Position numbers and translations under genes: made by a program
Notes under the pieces: model-generated
Told to the model about the DNA's origin: nothing
The model's input: only the letters and a program-made list of their open reading frames with translations
The model's database searches: none
Shown: positions 61,676 to 64,000 of the stretch, one piece after another
How positions within the stretch are numbered: position 1 is the stretch's first letter
Layout of the letters: each line of letters opens with the position of its first letter
From: Acetivibrio ethanolgignens
Lineage (GTDB): Bacteria; Bacillota; Clostridia; Lachnospirales; Lachnospiraceae
DNA length: 64,000 nucleotides
Assembly (NCBI RefSeq): GCF_001461035.1
Contig: NZ_LNAM01000175.1
Coordinates: 1-64,000, forward strand
Direction of reading: 5' to 3'

Positions 61676-62005
61676 TTATAAATTATGTCTTTCTCTTCTT
61701 TTTGCTGCTTCCTTATAAACCTGTTCATCGGTTCTGGCCGAAACAACGATAATCCTCATAACTCCATCTACTCGCTCTACCTTATATACAACCCGGATTC
61801 CTAAATCTCTGAATTTTATTTTCATAAGATTCGTAAGATTTGTCCCACTTTTATTACCCAAAGGTTTTCCATACCCACCTTCTTCTGTAGGTAATGGATT
61901 CTGACTAACTTTTCGGATGCCTTTTAACACTTGTACCTGAGCTGAATGATCGAGTTTTTTTATGTCTTTTTCTGCTTCTTCTAAAAACTCAATAATCCAT
62001 GTCAT
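61676..62005 (-). CDS. RelE/ParE-type toxin
   Basis: 109 residues: WIIEFLEEAEKDIKKLDHSAQ, KPLGNKSGTNLTNLMKIKFRDLGIRVVYKV and VVSARTDEQVYKEAAKR. This is the RelE phage-like (Gp49/RelE) layout; such toxins cut mRNA in the ribosome. Its start overlaps the antitoxin stop by 4 bp. Confidence 0.88.
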   Translation of the reverse strand: MTWIIEFLEEAEKDIKKLDHSAQVQVLKGIRKVSQNPLPTEEGGYGKPLGNKSGTNLTNLMKIKFRDLGIRVVYKVERVDGVMRIIVVSARTDEQVYKEAAKRRERHNL

Positions 62006-62325
62006 TCGATATCAACATCCTCCGTATCTAAAAGTTCATCTTCACTGATTCCTAAATTATTCATTACAGAATCAAATAAAATAGTTTTATTATTTCCATT
62101 ATCTTCCATTCGTTTATTTGCTTCTAACAAAAGGAAATAATCTTCCTCAATTTCTGTCAGTCTTGTATATTCTTCAGGTGACAAAATAATTGCAGAAGGC
62201 TGATTGTTCTTTAAAACAATTAATTCTCTTTCAGAGTGAAGTCTGTCAAATATCTTCGCTGCCTGACCTTTGTTAAACTGTGAAATAGGAACCAAGCTTT
62301 GCAAAAGATCTGCTGCAATTGCCAT
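62002..62325 (-). CDS. Phd/YefM-type antitoxin
   Basis: 107 residues. The N-terminal DNA-binding half has LVPISQFNKGQAAKIFDRL and LIVLKNNQPSAIILSPEEY; the acidic C-terminus should wrap the toxin. GGAGGTG sets the ATG at 62325. Autorepression by the complex is expected. Confidence 0.88.
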   Translation of the reverse strand: MAIAADLLQSLVPISQFNKGQAAKIFDRLHSERELIVLKNNQPSAIILSPEEYTRLTEIEEDYFLLLEANKRMEDNGNNKTILFDSVMNNLGISEDELLDTEDVDIE

Positions 62326-62547
62326 AATAAACACCTCCAATGCTTTCTTCTACTCTTATTATATGCAGAAATCAGTAAAAAATCAACTATGAGGTTTGAT
62401 AATTTATCATTAAATTTTCATTACAATTTGTTGTTCTTCTTTAGACTCTTTTTTTGCTGTAATTCTCTTTACTGCCTTTTCTTCCTCGAACATAGCCTAC
62501 CAGTGCTTCCTGGATGATAAAGTGGGCACCATTGAAGATAGCATGCA

Positions 62548-63066
62548 TTAGTTATTGCACAGTTCTAAAATCCAGTCTATATACTGGCTTCCCTGGTTAT
62601 AGTCCACCTTATATAGCTTTCTATCTTTTATCCCCTTTTGAGAATATAGCTGAAGTTCCATAAAGCTCCATTTCTTTTCCGCATTCTGCCGTAAACACAG
62701 CTGGATACTTTCTCCATTTCTTTCATAAATAGAAATGCTTAAGCTTTCTTGAAAGGAATATCCCCTGTCACTTAATTTGGAGCTTGTTGTCTGATTGCTT
62801 TCATCAGCATAATAGGTATATTGCAGTTCTTCTAGTCTTTGTAATACTTCTCCATAAGCTTCCGCTCCTACCAAAGAAGATGTCGGAGAGGCATAAAAAA
62901 GTCCATCCGAACTGGCTCTATATACAACTTCGATACTCGCAATTTCCTTTATATCCACATTTTCTATATGCCAGATGATTGCTCTGGAAGAATACATTTT
63001 ATAAAAAGCAAACATTCCTACAGCTAAGATAAAAAGGACAGCTCCGATTTTATACTTTCTGTTCAT
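62548..63066 (-). CDS. Membrane-anchored protein of unknown function (172 aa)
   Basis: One N-terminal helix (YKIGAVLFILAVGMFAFYKMY) is followed by about 145 extracytoplasmic residues rich in beta propensity. I do not recognise a family. It lies 11 bp after a similar-sized anchored gene, so the two form a pair. Between it and the antitoxin (62326-62547) a coding-like tail (HFIIQEALVGYVRGRKGSKE) reads without a start. Confidence 0.6.
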   Translation of the reverse strand: MNRKYKIGAVLFILAVGMFAFYKMYSSRAIIWHIENVDIKEIASIEVVYRASSDGLFYASPTSSLVGAEAYGEVLQRLEELQYTYYADESNQTTSSKLSDRGYSFQESLSISIYERNGESIQLCLRQNAEKKWSFMELQLYSQKGIKDRKLYKVDYNQGSQYIDWILELCNN

Positions 63067-63077
63067 AATTCATCTCC

Positions 63078-63497
63078 CTACTTTAAGCTCCTCTCAAGAT
63101 AATCCACCAGCACTTTCTTATCCTCTATAATAAATTTTCCCTTGCCCGGTATATTCAGAAAAGATTTCCCATTTGTCCGTATATAGACCTCATATCGTTC
63201 TGGCTTGTTATAATCCATGATGGTAATTAAAATATTTCCATCTTTTTTGGCAAATCCTCCCACAGGAAGGTATTCTCCAAAAACATTTCTTCTAACTTTA
63301 AAGCCTTCTATTATTTCTATAATATCTCTCTTTACATCAGAGTCTGTAATTTCCCTATTAGACTGAGTTTCATAGATAATAAACATTACATTTTCTTCCG
63401 GTATCTTAATTTTTGTATCCTTTAACCAATATGTATAAAATGCAAGCAATATAATCACAACAACTGCTATTCTAATTTTAAACTTCCTATTATTCAC
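63078..63497 (-). CDS. Membrane-anchored protein of unknown function (139 aa)
   Basis: GTG start at 63497, behind GGAGG with 6-base spacing; the frame opens earlier at 63533. A helix (IAVVVIILLAFYTYWL) is followed by a small charged domain (YEVYIRTNGKSFLNIPGKGK). It has the same design as the gene after it. Unknown function. Confidence 0.6.
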   Translation of the reverse strand: MNNRKFKIRIAVVVIILLAFYTYWLKDTKIKIPEENVMFIIYETQSNREITDSDVKRDIIEIIEGFKVRRNVFGEYLPVGGFAKKDGNILITIMDYNKPERYEVYIRTNGKSFLNIPGKGKFIIEDKKVLVDYLERSLK

Positions 63498-63605
63498 TCC
63501 TAGCCTCCATAATTTCAATATCAAAATGTACATTTATTCCTTCTCAAAACCTTTAATCTTACTGGTTTACCAATGTCACAAAATGCCTCTTTCATTTGTT
63601 ATTAG

Positions 63606-63788
63606 AATTGGAAAAATACCGTCATAGCCTCTGCAGGTGTGCAGGACTGGGTTGAAGCCATTGGCGATACTGTCGGTGCTATAGTTGGCAGTATTGCAGG
63701 CTCGGTAACTGGAAAAGCAGGAGGTGAAACAATTGCTAAAAAAGCATATAACAAAGTATTTAGCTGCAAAACAGAAAACAAAGAATAA
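63606..63788 (+). pseudogene. Glycine-zipper C-terminal fragment of a secreted (toxin-like) protein
   Basis: The plus frame after a TAG reads 60 residues without an ATG or ribosome site: VQDWVEAIGDTVGAIVGSIA, GSVTGKAGGETIAKKAYNKV, then FSCKTENKE and stop. Repeated GxxxG-type spacing resembles the ends of bacteriocin-like or polymorphic toxins. The N-terminal part is absent; upstream bases do not code. A remnant is the simplest reading. Confidence 0.45.
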
Positions 63789-64000
63789 TTGTCTCAAACC
63801 TTTCGATAGGGTAAAATTTATAAAAAATATATCCCATTCTCAGTTTGAGCTTTTTTTCGATTATACTAAATACTACTGTGATACTATTTTATGGGATAAC
63901 ATCCAACGGGATATTATTTTAAGCTTGGCAAGTGATTATACCATTGTAGTTCATTTAGATGCCTATCAAACAGATACCTCTATCACGGAGCTGGATAATA
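63733..64000 (+). CDS. Partial ORF running off the window (possible immunity-type protein)
   Basis: TTG at 63733 follows AGGAGG (63719-63724) with 8-base spacing, and the frame stays open to the window edge (about 89 codons). It reads LKKHITKYLAAKQKTKNNCL, then acidic/aromatic QFELFFDYTKYYCDTILWDN and SDYTIVVHLDAYQTDTSITE. It begins inside the last codons of the glycine-zipper fragment in another frame, the usual overlap of a toxin and its immunity gene. The family is not recognised. Confidence 0.45.
   Translation, partial: MLKKHITKYLAAKQKTKNNCLKPFDRVKFIKNISHSQFELFFDYTKYYCDTILWDNIQRDIILSLASDYTIVVHLDAYQTDTSITELDN

Noticed and set aside
62440-62547. Coding-like tail on the minus strand (HFIIQEALVGYVRGRKGSKE)
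   Set aside because: No start codon, no ribosome site and no recognised family; only noted with the neighbouring gene.
1-64000. CRISPR array, tRNA, rRNA or intact insertion sequence
   Set aside because: No regularly spaced repeats, cloverleaf or rRNA signatures, and no transposase motifs were seen.

Overview
The window comes from a spore-forming, low-GC Gram-positive anaerobe, most likely a Lachnospiraceae-type Clostridium. Evidence: a complete spoIIA operon (spoIIAA, spoIIAB, sigF) with spoVAA/AB/AC behind it, spoVAD/AE elsewhere, AAGGAGG-type ribosome sites almost everywhere, a glmS ribozyme, a CIRCE operator, and families typical of that group (GGGtGRT protein, DUF5050, DUF5721, CD1871A-type CXXC peptide). 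The genus cannot be fixed from the sequence. No rRNA, tRNA, CRISPR array or intact insertion sequence was seen.

Layout. 1-2.5 kb: a secreted GH18 glycosidase whose start is cut off from its reading frame by an 11-base G tract. 2.7-7 kb: a GGGtGRT/NifU-like pair, a hexapeptide protein, and a redox operon (TlpA-like lipoprotein, 48-residue CXXC peptide, polyferredoxin). 7-10 kb: topB, a small membrane protein and a LUD protein. 10.1-10.64 kb: a large inverted repeat. 10.7-19.2 kb: pheA and a DUF5050 protein, then a folate operon (folC, folE, folP, folBK) with the two L-serine dehydratase genes inside it, then YitT. 19.2-26.2 kb: an operon mixing sugar-ABC permeases and a binding protein with an HlyD-like adaptor and a MacB-core-like protein. 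26.3-34 kb: a YjjG-like phosphatase, glmS with its ribozyme, metF, an XRE regulator, a SEC-C protein, a MITE, a possible sRNA, rarA and yigZ. 34-44 kb: a class A PBP, spoVAE/spoVAD, an MMPL exporter with a coiled-coil partner under a divergent TetR regulator, and a methyltransferase. 44-56.5 kb: mostly housekeeping genes (csp, Cof phosphatase, dgkA, PAP2, hflKC, purH, htpG, DUF5721, pyk, pgmB, a CofE homologue). 56.7-64 kb: a Fic-like protein with operator repeats beside a decayed SARP-type regulator, spoVAC/AB/AA with a new 43-residue ORF, sigF/spoIIAB/spoIIAA, a RelE/Phd pair, two small membrane-anchored proteins, and at the right edge a glycine-zipper tail overlapping a gene that runs out of the window.

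How the genes work together. Folate synthesis, serine catabolism, metF and purH all bear on one-carbon metabolism. glmS, the PBP, dgkA and the PAP2 protein serve the envelope. sigF with its regulators and the spoVA genes serve the forespore and dipicolinic acid uptake. Several short genes were found by direct translation: 6237-6383, 9146-9322 and 59724-59855. Many starts were moved to an internal codon with a well-placed Shine-Dalgarno; each case is stated.
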